Shown one piece after another: positions 17,262 to 26,160 of a stretch of DNA of 64,000 bases. The position numbers and the translations under genes were made by a program. The stretch comes from Roseibium marinum (GTDB taxonomy: Bacteria > Pseudomonadota > Alphaproteobacteria > Rhizobiales > Stappiaceae), in the NCBI RefSeq assembly GCF_002906165.1, contig NZ_PPCN01000014.1, positions 45,272 through 109,271 on the forward strand, given 5' to 3'. The number at the start of each line of letters is the position of its first letter. Position 1 is the stretch's first letter. Below the pieces are notes generated by a model that saw nothing but the letters and a program-made list of their open reading frames with translations, did no database searches and was not told the origin of the DNA.

Positions 17262-18563
17262 CTAGTAGCCCGCGGCTTCCATTTCTTCCGCCGTCAGGGC
17301 CTGTGCCTTGGCCAGAGCTTCGTCAACCGTTTGCTGACCCGCCAGAGCGGCGGAGAATTCCTGGCCGACCTGGGTTGCAATGCCCGCGAACTCGGGGATG
17401 GCAACAAACTGCACACCGATATAGGGAACCGGGTCGACAGTCGGATTGGTCGGATCAGCCGAATTGATGCTGTCCAGGGTCATCTTCGCAAACGGGATCT
17501 TGGCGTATTCCGGATTCTCGTAAAGAGAAGTCCGCGTCCCGGGAGGAACGTTTGCCCAGCCTTCTTTCGAAGCGACAAGGTCAAGGTATTCCTTGGAAGT
17601 TGCCCATTCGATGAATTCCTTGGCGGCTGCTTCCTTCTGGGTGCCTGCCGGAATGGCGAGCGCCCAGGCCCAGAGCCAGTTGCCGCGCTTGCCAAGGCCG
17701 GTGTCCGGTGCCAGGGCAAAACCGACCTTGTCGGCCACGGTGGAATCGTCCGGATTGGTCACGAAGGAGGCCGCCACGGTGGCGTCGATCCACATGCCGC
17801 ACTTGCCCTGCTGGAACAGCGACAGGTTTTCGTTGAAGCCGTTGGTCGAAGCGCCCGGAGGACCTGCTTCGTTCAGCAGATCGATATAGAAGGTGAGGGT
17901 TTCCTTCCACTGCGGGCTGTCGAACTGGGGCTTCCAGTCTTCGTCGAACCAGCGGGTGCCAAAGGAATTGCCGGTTGCGGTCAGGAACGCCATGTTCTCG
18001 CCCCAGCCGGCCTTGCCCCGTAGGCAGATGCCGTAGATTTCGTTGTCCTTGTCGGTCATCTTGCGAGCCGCGTCGGCAACGAATTCCCAGGTCGGCGCGT
18101 CGGGCATTTCCAGCCCGGCCTTCTCCATCAGATCGGTCCGATACATGATCATGGAGCTTTCGCCGTAGAACGGTGCGGCGTAGAGCGTGCCGTCGACGGA
18201 CAGACCGCCGCGCATGGCGGGCAGGATGTCGTCGGTGTCGTAGCTGTCCGGCAGATCGTCAAGCGCGACCAGCCAGTCCTGCTTGCCCCAGATCGGCGTT
18301 TCGTACATGCCGATGGTCATGATGTCGAACTGGCCGCCCTTGGCGGCGATGTCCTGGGTAACGCGCTGGCGAAGGACGTTTTCCTCAAGCGTGACCCACT
18401 CGACAGTGTGGCCGGTCTTGTCGGTGAAATCCTGCGTCAGACCCTGCATGCGGATCATGTCGCCGTTGTTCACGGTCGCGATGGTGAGTGTTTCTGCGGT
18501 CGCCGGAGCACACAGTGCTGCAACCGCACATGCGCCGAGCAGCGCACGGGTATGAAATGCCAT
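17262..18563 (-). CDS. smoE: Polyol-binding periplasmic protein
   Basis: A 433-residue extracellular solute-binding protein (family 1) with a signal peptide cleaved near ATAE, starting the mature chain with TLTIATVNNGDMIRMQ as in sorbitol/mannitol-binding proteins. It delivers polyols to SmoFGK. The ATG at 18563 is chosen because GGGAGGA sits five bases upstream; an upstream in-frame start lacks this. It heads the transport operon, downstream of the SorC-type regulator gene. Confidence 0.92.
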   Translation of the reverse strand: MAFHTRALLGACAVAALCAPATAETLTIATVNNGDMIRMQGLTQDFTDKTGHTVEWVTLEENVLRQRVTQDIAAKGGQFDIMTIGMYETPIWGKQDWLVALDDLPDSYDTDDILPAMRGGLSVDGTLYAAPFYGESSMIMYRTDLMEKAGLEMPDAPTWEFVADAARKMTDKDNEIYGICLRGKAGWGENMAFLTATGNSFGTRWFDEDWKPQFDSPQWKETLTFYIDLLNEAGPPGASTNGFNENLSLFQQGKCGMWIDATVAASFVTNPDDSTVADKVGFALAPDTGLGKRGNWLWAWALAIPAGTQKEAAAKEFIEWATSKEYLDLVASKEGWANVPPGTRTSLYENPEYAKIPFAKMTLDSINSADPTNPTVDPVPYIGVQFVAIPEFAGIATQVGQEFSAALAGQQTVDEALAKAQALTAEEMEAAGY

Positions 18564-18588
18564 ATTTTCCTCCCAAGCGAGATTGGGC

Positions 18589-18611
18589 ATTTGCCATTCT
18601 TGCGGGCAAAT
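18589..18611. promoter_or_regulatory. Inverted repeat upstream of smoE, candidate regulator operator
   Basis: ATTTGCC-N9-GGCAAAT is a perfect 7-bp inverted repeat 26 bases upstream of the smoE start codon, between the regulator gene and the operon it probably controls. Position and symmetry suit binding by the SorC-type regulator; no footprint is known to me. Confidence 0.5.
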
Positions 18612-18727
18612 ATTCGCTCTTTATTTGTGCTTGAGTCAAGGAAGGAATCACCTAAAAAATAGATAATTCCTCGCTGCAGTGCAAAAAAATGTTTTAATTC
18701 AGTTAGTTGCAGATGATGAGAATTCGC

Positions 18728-19684
18728 TCACGCCTTGAGCAATTGCTCAGCAGTGGTCTCGTTGGTGATCAGGCAGTTGATGAACCTGCCCGCGAGAGCA
18801 CCCAGCATTGCCGGCACCTTGACCTCGCCGGCAGCGACACCGTAGACCGGTTTCTCGCCGGCAGGCCGCAAGGGGGCACTCGCGACAAGATCGTTGGTGA
18901 GGCCGCTGATTAGGGCGCCGCTGCTGTTGTACACCCAGCTGGTAATCTCGCCGATCGCTCCGGCCCTTTGCAGGGCGCGCATTTCGTCCAGGCTGACGAA
19001 GCCGTCGACCGCAAGCGGAGCCGTGGGTCCCATATTGCCGATGCCGACAAAGGTCACGTCCGCCTGACGGATGAGATCCAGGATGCTGTGAACCGCTTCC
19101 TGATTATGCAGAAGATGCAGTTCTTCCCTGGACCTGGCGAAGACAGGCAGGGGCATGGGGTAGTGCCTGGCATTGATCCGGTCTGCGAGGCGGATGATGA
19201 CGTTGTAGGCCGATGCCGAGCCGTCCGACATCATGTTGCCGAGCAGAGAGACAATACGGTGCTGCGGGCAGTCCATGGACGGGACCTGGTCGACCGAAGC
19301 CCTGAGCGTGCGGCCGGTGCCAAAGGCAATGATCTTGGGTTGCTGCGAGTTGAAATGACGTTCCATTTCGGCGGAAGCCGCCTGGGCGATGCCGATCGTC
19401 GAGGACGGTGCGTCCGGATCGCTGGGAACAACTTCGCAGCTCTGCAATGCGAAACGGTCGATCATCCGGGCACTGAGTTCCATGCACCGGGCGATCGGGT
19501 GATCTAGCCGCACCTTGACGAGCCGCTCGCTGACCGCAAGGGAGACGAGGCGCTGCGCGGATTGGCGCGAGACGCCGAGTTTGCGGGCAATTTCGTCCTG
19601 TGTATTGCCGGCGACATAATACAGCCATCCGGCGCGCGCCGCGTCATCGAGCCGGGAGGTCTCGGCAGTGTTTTTCTGTTTCAT
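18728..19684 (-). CDS. smoC: SorC/DeoR-type sugar-binding transcriptional regulator of the polyol operon
   Basis: A 318-residue regulator. The N-terminal helix-turn-helix reads AGNTQDEIARKLGVSRQSAQRL; the rest is the SorC sugar-binding domain (FGTGRTL, VGIGNMGP and a C-terminal GRFINCLITNE). It should sense a phosphorylated sugar or polyol and control smoE onward. I place the start at the ATG before KQKNTAETS, giving the normal family length. The same frame stays open 49 codons further upstream through a copy of the HAD gene tail, so a longer fused product is possible but unlikely. Confidence 0.85.
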   Translation of the reverse strand: MKQKNTAETSRLDDAARAGWLYYVAGNTQDEIARKLGVSRQSAQRLVSLAVSERLVKVRLDHPIARCMELSARMIDRFALQSCEVVPSDPDAPSSTIGIAQAASAEMERHFNSQQPKIIAFGTGRTLRASVDQVPSMDCPQHRIVSLLGNMMSDGSASAYNVIIRLADRINARHYPMPLPVFARSREELHLLHNQEAVHSILDLIRQADVTFVGIGNMGPTAPLAVDGFVSLDEMRALQRAGAIGEITSWVYNSSGALISGLTNDLVASAPLRPAGEKPVYGVAAGEVKVPAMLGALAGRFINCLITNETTAEQLLKA

Positions 19685-19694
19685 CTCAGCCGTT

Positions 19695-19831
19695 GCCCAG
19701 TCTTGAATTCGTGACCTAAGCTGATGGAATTCCTCGAAAGATGCAAATACTTGCGTGACTCCCGTCGACGCGTCCCCTGAATTCATCCGGGATGCCGGAC
19801 AGGAACCGCCTATGAGACGCCAGACCCGCAT
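19695..19831 (-). pseudogene. Duplicated 3' tail of the HAD phosphatase gene
   Basis: The upstream reading frame of the regulator gene encodes VWRLIGGS and VFASFEEFHQLR, close to VWRFIGGS and VFASFEEFYRLR at the end of the HAD phosphatase gene at 21624. At DNA level 19715-19752 matches 21660-21697 at 33 of 38 bases, and 19803-19831 matches 21748-21776 at 25 of 29, with the same spacing between blocks. It is a broken fragment lacking the catalytic part, left by duplication around the EAL gene. Confidence 0.75.
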
Positions 19832-19843
19832 CCGCTTGTGTCC

Positions 19844-21454
19844 TCACGAACGTTTCATGCTGACGACGGTCTGCGGCGCATTGTTCCGGTCGGCTTGCGC
19901 GAAGTCCCGGAAAGCGTCGGTTTCGAGGGGTCTCGAGAGGAAAAAACCCTGGCCGAAACGTACCTTCAATTCCTTGATCTGCGACAGTTGAGTTTCCGTT
20001 TCGATGCCTTCGGCGACGACCTCGACATTAATCGAGCGGGCGATCTCGATCATCGGGCCGACCAGGGAGGCGCGCATGGCGGGCAGTTTCCGGTCGAGTT
20101 CCTGAACAAAGGACCGATCGATCTTGATGAGGTTGATGTGGCTGTCCCTGACCTGGGAGATGTTGGAGTAGCCGGTTCCGAAATCGTCGATCGCGGTCAG
20201 GAACCCGCATCGGTCCAGGAATCTCTGGACTTTCTGCATGTGGTCCGCCGAGAGTATGCCCGTCTCCAGGATTTCGAAGCACAGCCGGAATTTGCGGCTG
20301 GCCGCCCACCGGAGCGATGGGTTCGTGCTGAGCCGCTCCACGTGGACGTCGTCGAGATCGCCGGGAAAGAAATTCACCGAGACGTTCAGCTCCGGATGCC
20401 TATCCAGAATCGGTTCCAGATCCTTAAGCGCGCGGGAGAGCACAATTTCCGTGAAGGCCCAGGTCAATTGCTGCCGCTCCACTTCCGGAATGAATTCGGC
20501 AGGTGAAAGCGGTCCGTACTCATCCTCGTAGCGGGCCAGAACCTCGCAACCGGAAAGCCGGTCGGAACGCAGGTCAATGATCGGCTGGTAGACGCACCGG
20601 AACTGAACGCCGCCGGAGCGGATCGAGCGCCGGATCCGGCTGCCGACCGAATTGCGGAGCAGCAGATGGGTGCGGACCTGCAGAAAAAGCAGGACGGCCA
20701 TGGTGGCATTGACAAGATTGCCCGTGACCAGCAGGGGCCATTCGTTGGCGGCCAGTTCACCCAGTCCCGCATTCAGATAGAGACAGATGATGCCGTTTTC
20801 GAGCTCGCAGGAGCGCACGTAGAGAAGCGAGACAAAGGGGTTCCATCTCGACCATTGGTAGTCGCCCGACACCCCGCTCTGGCCGAGGACCGTCACTTTC
20901 GTCCCGCTGTTCGGAGTGGTCGCGGTTACCTCCCATCTGCGATAATCCGGAAGATCGCCGGTCCATGCCGGATAACTGATGACCGCGAGCGGGCCTTCCC
21001 GGAATACAACGAGGTTGGTCGAGTGAGGATAGTCCAGACCTGCCGGGTTCATCCAGACGATTCTTCCCTCCTTGGGGGTGGGCAGACCTGCCTCCGGCTG
21101 CAGCAGCGCGGGCCGTTCCAGAGCACCGAGCAGGGCCGTGCACCGGATTTCGTTCGCGCCATCGTCGAGAATGGCAATGTCCCGGGTGCTGTTATGATCG
21201 AAGAGGGCGCGGCGCATCTCTTCCAGCAACTTGTCGGAGCAACCCTGGTTGGCGCGCTCCGCGAAGTCCTGGAGCAACTCGTCGCGATGACGGAATTCCA
21301 GGCTGATCTTCTGAACGACGTAATTTTTCTGATCGCTCAGAACCGCGTGTAACTGCTGGGCAGCGATCAGCCAGACGGCAATCGCGCCGAGCCCGAACAC
21401 CGTCAAAGCGGCGGCCAACGGAATGACTGTATTTCTGGATACTTTTGACCGCAT
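19844..21454 (-). CDS. Membrane c-di-GMP phosphodiesterase (CSS-motif and EAL domains)
   Basis: A 536-residue protein. An N-terminal helix (about 10-32) is followed by a periplasmic CSS-motif domain with the conserved Cys in QGCSDKLLEEMRR, a second helix (about 225-250), and an EAL domain. The EAL signature reads EVLAR; other catalytic elements are present (NVSVNFFPGD, CFEILETG, DDFGTGYSN, IKIDRSF, AEGIET, GQGFFLSRP), so it is probably active and lowers c-di-GMP in response to periplasmic redox. The ATG at 21454 has AGGTG upstream; a GTG at 21487 is the alternative. It separates the HAD gene from its duplicated tail. Confidence 0.9.
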   Translation of the reverse strand: MRSKVSRNTVIPLAAALTVFGLGAIAVWLIAAQQLHAVLSDQKNYVVQKISLEFRHRDELLQDFAERANQGCSDKLLEEMRRALFDHNSTRDIAILDDGANEIRCTALLGALERPALLQPEAGLPTPKEGRIVWMNPAGLDYPHSTNLVVFREGPLAVISYPAWTGDLPDYRRWEVTATTPNSGTKVTVLGQSGVSGDYQWSRWNPFVSLLYVRSCELENGIICLYLNAGLGELAANEWPLLVTGNLVNATMAVLLFLQVRTHLLLRNSVGSRIRRSIRSGGVQFRCVYQPIIDLRSDRLSGCEVLARYEDEYGPLSPAEFIPEVERQQLTWAFTEIVLSRALKDLEPILDRHPELNVSVNFFPGDLDDVHVERLSTNPSLRWAASRKFRLCFEILETGILSADHMQKVQRFLDRCGFLTAIDDFGTGYSNISQVRDSHINLIKIDRSFVQELDRKLPAMRASLVGPMIEIARSINVEVVAEGIETETQLSQIKELKVRFGQGFFLSRPLETDAFRDFAQADRNNAPQTVVSMKRS

Positions 21455-21623
21455 TCGTTGGACACCTTCCGGTTCAGTCCGGTGCACTGTATCCGACTTT
21501 ATTTAACGTAGCGTAAGAATAGTGCCGGTTCCGACCGGTCTGGGGGACAGGTATTCCCCAGGGGACGGAGCAATCAGGAGGGCTTTAACGGTTCGTGTCA
21601 GCTTCAGCTCAGTACGGCGCAGT

Positions 21624-22319
21624 CTATTTCAACGGCTCGGATCCTACCCTCAAATCCGGCCTGAGCCGATAGAATTCCTCAAAAGAAGCAAATACTTTAG
21701 TGGCGCCACCGGAAGCGCCTTCGGTATTTACGAGGTTTTTGAGGTGCGAACCGCCGATGAACCGCCAGACCTGCATGCCGGCGGCAAGTCCTGCCCTGAC
21801 GCCGTTTTCGCTGTCCTCGATGACCAGGCAGTCCGCCGGATCTATACCCCGCTTTTGCGCCGCCAGCAGGAACAGGTCCGGGGCGGGCTTGCCGTGCATG
21901 ACCTCGGAGGCTGTTGTCGTGCGGTCCGTAAACAGATCCTTCAGCCCGGTGATCTCGAGCGACTTTGCCAGCCTCGGCGGGCTGGAGCTTGTGGCAAGGC
22001 AGTAGTCCGGTTTCAGGCGCTCTATCACGGAGCGCACTCCCGAGATCGGTTTCAGATCCTTCTCAAAGGCGCTGAGGAGACTTGCGCGGTAACGGATCTC
22101 GAATTCGGGAGGCAGATCGATCCCGAATTCCTTGCGGATCTGTTGCAGGACAACAGGGTAGCTGCGGCCAAGAAAATGATGGGCGACATAGTCCATGGTG
22201 ATGTGAACGTCGCGATTGGCGAGTTCGGCGACCAGCATGCGCGCGCTGATCACTTCGCTGTCGATCAGGACACCGTCGCAGTCGAAAATAACAAGTTGGA
22301 CAGTCTTTCCGGAGCGCAT
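21624..22319 (-). CDS. HAD-superfamily sugar-phosphatase-like hydrolase
   Basis: A 231-residue HAD hydrolase. Motif I is FDCDGVLIDSE (nucleophile and acid Asp), motif II is CLATSSSP, and motif IV is CLVIEDSENGVRAG; the cap is the small alpha-helical type of beta-phosphoglucomutase-like enzymes. Relatives act on sugar or polyol phosphates, which suits the nearby polyol operon. Its last 40 codons are duplicated 1.9 kb downstream, next to the regulator gene. Confidence 0.85.
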   Translation of the reverse strand: MRSGKTVQLVIFDCDGVLIDSEVISARMLVAELANRDVHITMDYVAHHFLGRSYPVVLQQIRKEFGIDLPPEFEIRYRASLLSAFEKDLKPISGVRSVIERLKPDYCLATSSSPPRLAKSLEITGLKDLFTDRTTTASEVMHGKPAPDLFLLAAQKRGIDPADCLVIEDSENGVRAGLAAGMQVWRFIGGSHLKNLVNTEGASGGATKVFASFEEFYRLRPDLRVGSEPLK

Positions 22320-22423
22320 TCGAGACCTGACGAAACCGTGGTGGGAACGCTTGTCTAACGATTTTTCCGCCGGTTTGCCACCTTTCAGAGAGCTCGTCGG
22401 CTCACCGGTGAGGGCCGGGAGCG

Positions 22424-23179
22424 TCAGGCGCTCATGCCGCCGTCGGCCATGAGCATCGAACCTGTGGTGAAGCTGCTGTCGTCGCTGGCGAGAAACAGTA
22501 CCGCGCGGGCGACTTCCGCCACGGTGCCGTGGCGGCCGAGCGGGATCATGTCGTTGAACATTTTCGTTCCGTCGACGCCGAGCGTCTTTCCGATGCCGTC
22601 CTCGACCGCTTGCTGGAAACTGTTGTCGAGGGGACCGGGATGGACCGTGTTGACACGGATGCGTCTTGGAGCGAGCTCCTTTGACAGACAGCGCATGAGG
22701 CCGACCTGGGCGTGCTTGGCGGTGATATAGCCATAGACGCCGGGATCGCCGCGGGTGCCCGCCACGCTGGAGGTGATGATCATGCTGCCGCCGTCCCGCA
22801 TGGCGGGGACGGCGTATTTGGCGGTCAGGAACGCACCGGTCACATGGACGTTCAGAACGCTCTGAAACGCCGCGAGGGGGTAGTCCGCGATGGGTGTGAC
22901 CTCGCCGAAGTTTCCGGCGTTGGAAAACACGATGTCAATGGCTCCGAAGAACCCTTGCGCGGTTTCGACGGCGGCTGCCATTTCCGGCTCGGAGGTGACA
23001 TCCGCGGTCAGGAACAACACCCGATCGGACGGCAATGCCTCCGATGCCCTGTCGAGAGATGCGCGGTCGCGGTCCATGAGAACCACGCGCGCGCCTTCCT
23101 CGACGAAGAGCCTGGCCGTCGCCAGGCCCAGGCTTCCCGCACCGCCGGTAATCAGGGCGGTCTTGTTTTCCAGTTTCAT
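22424..23179 (-). CDS. Short-chain dehydrogenase/reductase
   Basis: A 251-residue classical SDR with cofactor motif TGGAGSLGLA, NAGNFG, catalytic Ser in ITSSVAG and YxxxK in YGYITAKHA. It is last in a minus-strand run with an aldehyde dehydrogenase (41-base gap) and a branched-chain-type ABC transporter, so it probably oxidises the alcohol form of the imported compound or a ring diol. The substrate cannot be read from the sequence. Confidence 0.88.
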   Translation of the reverse strand: MKLENKTALITGGAGSLGLATARLFVEEGARVVLMDRDRASLDRASEALPSDRVLFLTADVTSEPEMAAAVETAQGFFGAIDIVFSNAGNFGEVTPIADYPLAAFQSVLNVHVTGAFLTAKYAVPAMRDGGSMIITSSVAGTRGDPGVYGYITAKHAQVGLMRCLSKELAPRRIRVNTVHPGPLDNSFQQAVEDGIGKTLGVDGTKMFNDMIPLGRHGTVAEVARAVLFLASDDSSFTTGSMLMADGGMSA

Positions 23180-23220
23180 CTGCAGCTTCCGAGATAGGAG
23201 TGACGGGATCTGTCCCGCAA

Positions 23221-24672
23221 TCAGATCGGATAGTGGATAGGCCCGTCCTGAATGGTGATCCAGCGCAGCTCCGTAAACTCGGCAATGCCGGCCTTGCCTC
23301 CGAAGCGGCCGTAGCCGCTGTCCTTGACGCCGCCGAACGGCATTTGCGCCTCGTCGTGAACGGTTGGCCCGTTGATGTGGCAGATACCGGATTCTATCCG
23401 GCGGGCAACGCGCATCGCCCGGTTGACGTCGGCGCTGAAAATGGCTGAGGACAGACCGTATTCAGTATCGTTCGCCACCCGCACCGCTTCGTCCTCGCCG
23501 GAGACACGCACGACGATCGCAACCGGACCGAAGCTCTCCTCGTTATAGATGCGCATGGACGGGGTCACACGGTCGAGCAGGGTGGCGTCCATGACGGCGC
23601 CGTCAGCGCCGCCACCGGTGATCAGCACGGCGCCCTTGCTGACGGCGTCTCTGACGAGTTCCTGGATCCGGTCCGCGGCCCGCACATCGACAACGGCTCC
23701 GAGCGGCGTTTCGCCTTTTCTCGGATCGCCCGCCTTGAGCGATTTCACCTTCGTGCCGAATTTGCCGATGAAGGCTTCGGCCACGGCGTCATCGACGATG
23801 ATGCGTTCGGTCGACATGCAGATCTGGCCCTGGTTCATGTAGGCGCCGAAGGCGGCGGCGGAAACGGCCGCGTCCAGGTCGGCATCGTCAAGAACCAGGA
23901 ATGGCGCCTTGCCGCCGAGTTCCAGAAGGGCGGGTTTCAGGTTGCGGCCACACATTTCCGCGATGACTCTGCCTACACGGGTGGAGCCGGTGAAATTCAC
24001 CCTGCGGACCGCCGGGTGGGAAATCATCGTCTCGACGATTTCCGGCGCGTCCTCGGGTGCGTTGGAGATCGCGTTCAGCACGCCGGGCGGTATCCCGCCC
24101 TCTCGCAGTGCGTCGACGATCAGCCGGTGGGTGCGCGGGCAGATTTCCGAGGTCTTCATCACCACTGTGTTGCCGCAGGCAAGCGGTGTGGCGAGAGAAC
24201 GCACACCGAGGATAATCGGGGCATTCCAGGGGGCGAGGGACAGGACGACGCCGACCGGCTGACGCACGCCCATGGCGAGGCTGCCCTTCCGGTTGGAGGG
24301 AATGATTTCACCGCTTATCTGGGTGGTCAGAGCGGCGGCTTCGCGCAGCATGTCGGCCGCAAGGTGAACATTGAACCGTGCCCAGCCTTCCGTCGCTCCG
24401 ATTTCGTCGGCCATCGCCGCAACGAAATCATCCGCTCGGGCCTCCAGCGCCGCGGTCGCGGCCAGAAGCAGTTTCCGGCGCGGGCCGGGAGCCATATCCG
24501 CCCAGTCGGGGAAAGCGGCGGCGGCCGCGTCGCAGGCCTGCCTGGCGTCTTCCTTCGTGGCGGCGGCGACACGGCTGGCGACCTCGCCGGTGATGGGGTT
24601 GAGGCGTTCAAAGACCCTGCCGTCGGAGGCTTGCGTGTTTTCCGTGCCGATCAATAATCCGAGTGCATCCAT
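23221..24672 (-). CDS. NAD-dependent aldehyde dehydrogenase, salicylaldehyde/vanillin dehydrogenase-like
   Basis: A 483-residue ALDH with catalytic Cys in NQGQICMSTERI, general-base Glu in ALLELGGKAP, cofactor loop FTGSTRVGR and the late motif EESFGPVAIV. The start NPITGEVASRVAAAT and the QICMSTERIIV segment resemble the vanillin/salicylaldehyde dehydrogenase group, which oxidises aromatic aldehydes to acids. The gene follows livF on the same strand by about 50 bases and precedes the SDR, making an import-and-oxidise operon. The aromatic preference is inference. Confidence 0.88.
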   Translation of the reverse strand: MDALGLLIGTENTQASDGRVFERLNPITGEVASRVAAATKEDARQACDAAAAAFPDWADMAPGPRRKLLLAATAALEARADDFVAAMADEIGATEGWARFNVHLAADMLREAAALTTQISGEIIPSNRKGSLAMGVRQPVGVVLSLAPWNAPIILGVRSLATPLACGNTVVMKTSEICPRTHRLIVDALREGGIPPGVLNAISNAPEDAPEIVETMISHPAVRRVNFTGSTRVGRVIAEMCGRNLKPALLELGGKAPFLVLDDADLDAAVSAAAFGAYMNQGQICMSTERIIVDDAVAEAFIGKFGTKVKSLKAGDPRKGETPLGAVVDVRAADRIQELVRDAVSKGAVLITGGGADGAVMDATLLDRVTPSMRIYNEESFGPVAIVVRVSGEDEAVRVANDTEYGLSSAIFSADVNRAMRVARRIESGICHINGPTVHDEAQMPFGGVKDSGYGRFGGKAGIAEFTELRWITIQDGPIHYPI

Positions 24673-24722
24673 GTCAGTCTTCCCAGTTTGTCATTATTGT
24701 TTTCCAGACGGTCTGTCCGGGT

Positions 24723-25436
24723 TCAGGCATTCAGGCCGAGAAATGCGCGCCGAACGGCGGGGTCTTCCTTCAACTCGACGGCGCTGCCTTCCCCAACCAC
24801 GCGGCCGACTTCCAGAAGATATCCCCTTGCGGCGAGTTGAAGGCTGATCGTCACGTTCTGCTCCACGAGCAGGAGAGCCACACCGGACGCGCCGATCCGG
24901 CCAAGGGCATCGAAGAGTTCACCGACAACCACCGGCGCGAGGCCGAGGCTCGGTTCGTCCAGCATCAGGAGCCGGGGATTGGACATCAGCGCCCTTGCGA
25001 TGGCGACCATCTGCTGTTCGCCGCCGGACATGGTGCCGGCGATCTGTTTGCGCCGTTCGGCAAGGCGTGGGAACAGATCGAAGATGAATTCCCGCTGCCG
25101 TGCCTCACCCGCGCGGGCACGTTTGGAATAGGCGCCAAGGGCGAGATTTTCGTCAACGGTGAGCGCCGTGAAGATGCCCCGGCCCTCCGGAACGAGGGCG
25201 ATCCCTTCATCGGGTATCCGGTGCGGTGGAACACCTGCCAGTTCGTGGCCGTCAAGTGCGATGCGGGCGCCCGGCTCCGGTGTCACCAGCCCTGAAATCG
25301 CCTTGAGGAGGCTGGATTTTCCGGCGCCGTTCGCACCGAGGATCACGACCGTTTCTCCCGGATCGACGCGCAGGTGCACATTGTCCAGGGCGATGTGCTT
25401 GCCGTAGCGCACGGAAAGGGCCTCAAGCGACAGCAT
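24723..25436 (-). CDS. livF: Branched-chain-type ABC transporter ATPase LivF
   Basis: A 237-residue ATPase with Walker A GANGAGKSS, signature MSGGEQQMVAIARAL, Walker B LLMLDEPSLGLAP and H-loop VEQN. It overlaps the end of livG by 14 bases. The ATG before LSLEALSVRYG is chosen because it gives the normal LivF N-terminus; an upstream start would add 21 unrelated residues. Confidence 0.93.
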   Translation of the reverse strand: MLSLEALSVRYGKHIALDNVHLRVDPGETVVILGANGAGKSSLLKAISGLVTPEPGARIALDGHELAGVPPHRIPDEGIALVPEGRGIFTALTVDENLALGAYSKRARAGEARQREFIFDLFPRLAERRKQIAGTMSGGEQQMVAIARALMSNPRLLMLDEPSLGLAPVVVGELFDALGRIGASGVALLLVEQNVTISLQLAARGYLLEVGRVVGEGSAVELKEDPAVRRAFLGLNA

Positions 25437-26160
25437 GGGCGCCTCCCAGATATGCGCGCACGACTTCCGGATCCCTGAGCACCTCGGCGGTCGCGCCATC
25501 GGCGATCTTGCGTCCGGCGTTCATGACAACCGCGCGCGGACACAATGCCCGGATCGCATCCATGACATGCTCGACCAGCAGGATGGTGATGCCCTTCTCG
25601 TTGAGGTTGGAGATCAGCCCGATGCCGATGGAGAGCTCGGACGGATTGAGGCCCGCGAGCCATTCGTCGAGCAGCAGCAGCTTCGGTTTCGAGGCCAGTG
25701 CCCGGGCGAGCTCCATGCGCTTCTGGTCGATGTATGTGAGCGAAGCGGCATTTTCATTGGAGCGTCCCGCCAGGCCGACGTCTTCCAGCAAACGCTGAAC
25801 TTCCTCTTGCGCGGTCTCTTTGGCGGGCGGGTTCTTGCGGAACATCACCGCCGCCAGAATATTTTCTTCCACATTCAGGGAGGAAAGCACCCGCACAAGC
25901 TGGAAGGTGCGCGCGACGCCGGCATGGGAGATCCAGTGCGGCGGCCTGCCGGTCAGCCGTTCGCCGTCCAGCAGGACGGTGCCGCTCGAAGCGGGCTGGA
26001 ATCCCGAGATCATGTTCAGCGCCGTCGTCTTTCCCGATCCGTTGGGGCCGAGAAGCGCGGCCACTTCGCCCTGCCGGAGGGTGAAGGACAGATCGTTGAC
26101 CGCGGTTAGCCCACCGAAACGTTTGGTAAGGTTCCTGACGTCCAGAAGGTCCTGCATCAT
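25423..26160 (-). CDS. livG: Branched-chain-type ABC transporter ATPase LivG, altered signature motif
   Basis: A 245-residue ATPase with Walker A GPNGSGKTT and Walker B LLLLDEWLAGLNP. The ABC signature reads LTYIDQKRMELARAL where LivG proteins usually have LAYGDQ or LSYGQQ, so the signature Gly is Ile. The start ATG overlaps the livM stop (ATGA) and has GGGAGG five bases upstream. It forms the NBD pair with LivF. Confidence 0.93.
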   Translation of the reverse strand: MMQDLLDVRNLTKRFGGLTAVNDLSFTLRQGEVAALLGPNGSGKTTALNMISGFQPASSGTVLLDGERLTGRPPHWISHAGVARTFQLVRVLSSLNVEENILAAVMFRKNPPAKETAQEEVQRLLEDVGLAGRSNENAASLTYIDQKRMELARALASKPKLLLLDEWLAGLNPSELSIGIGLISNLNEKGITILLVEHVMDAIRALCPRAVVMNAGRKIADGATAEVLRDPEVVRAYLGGAHAVA

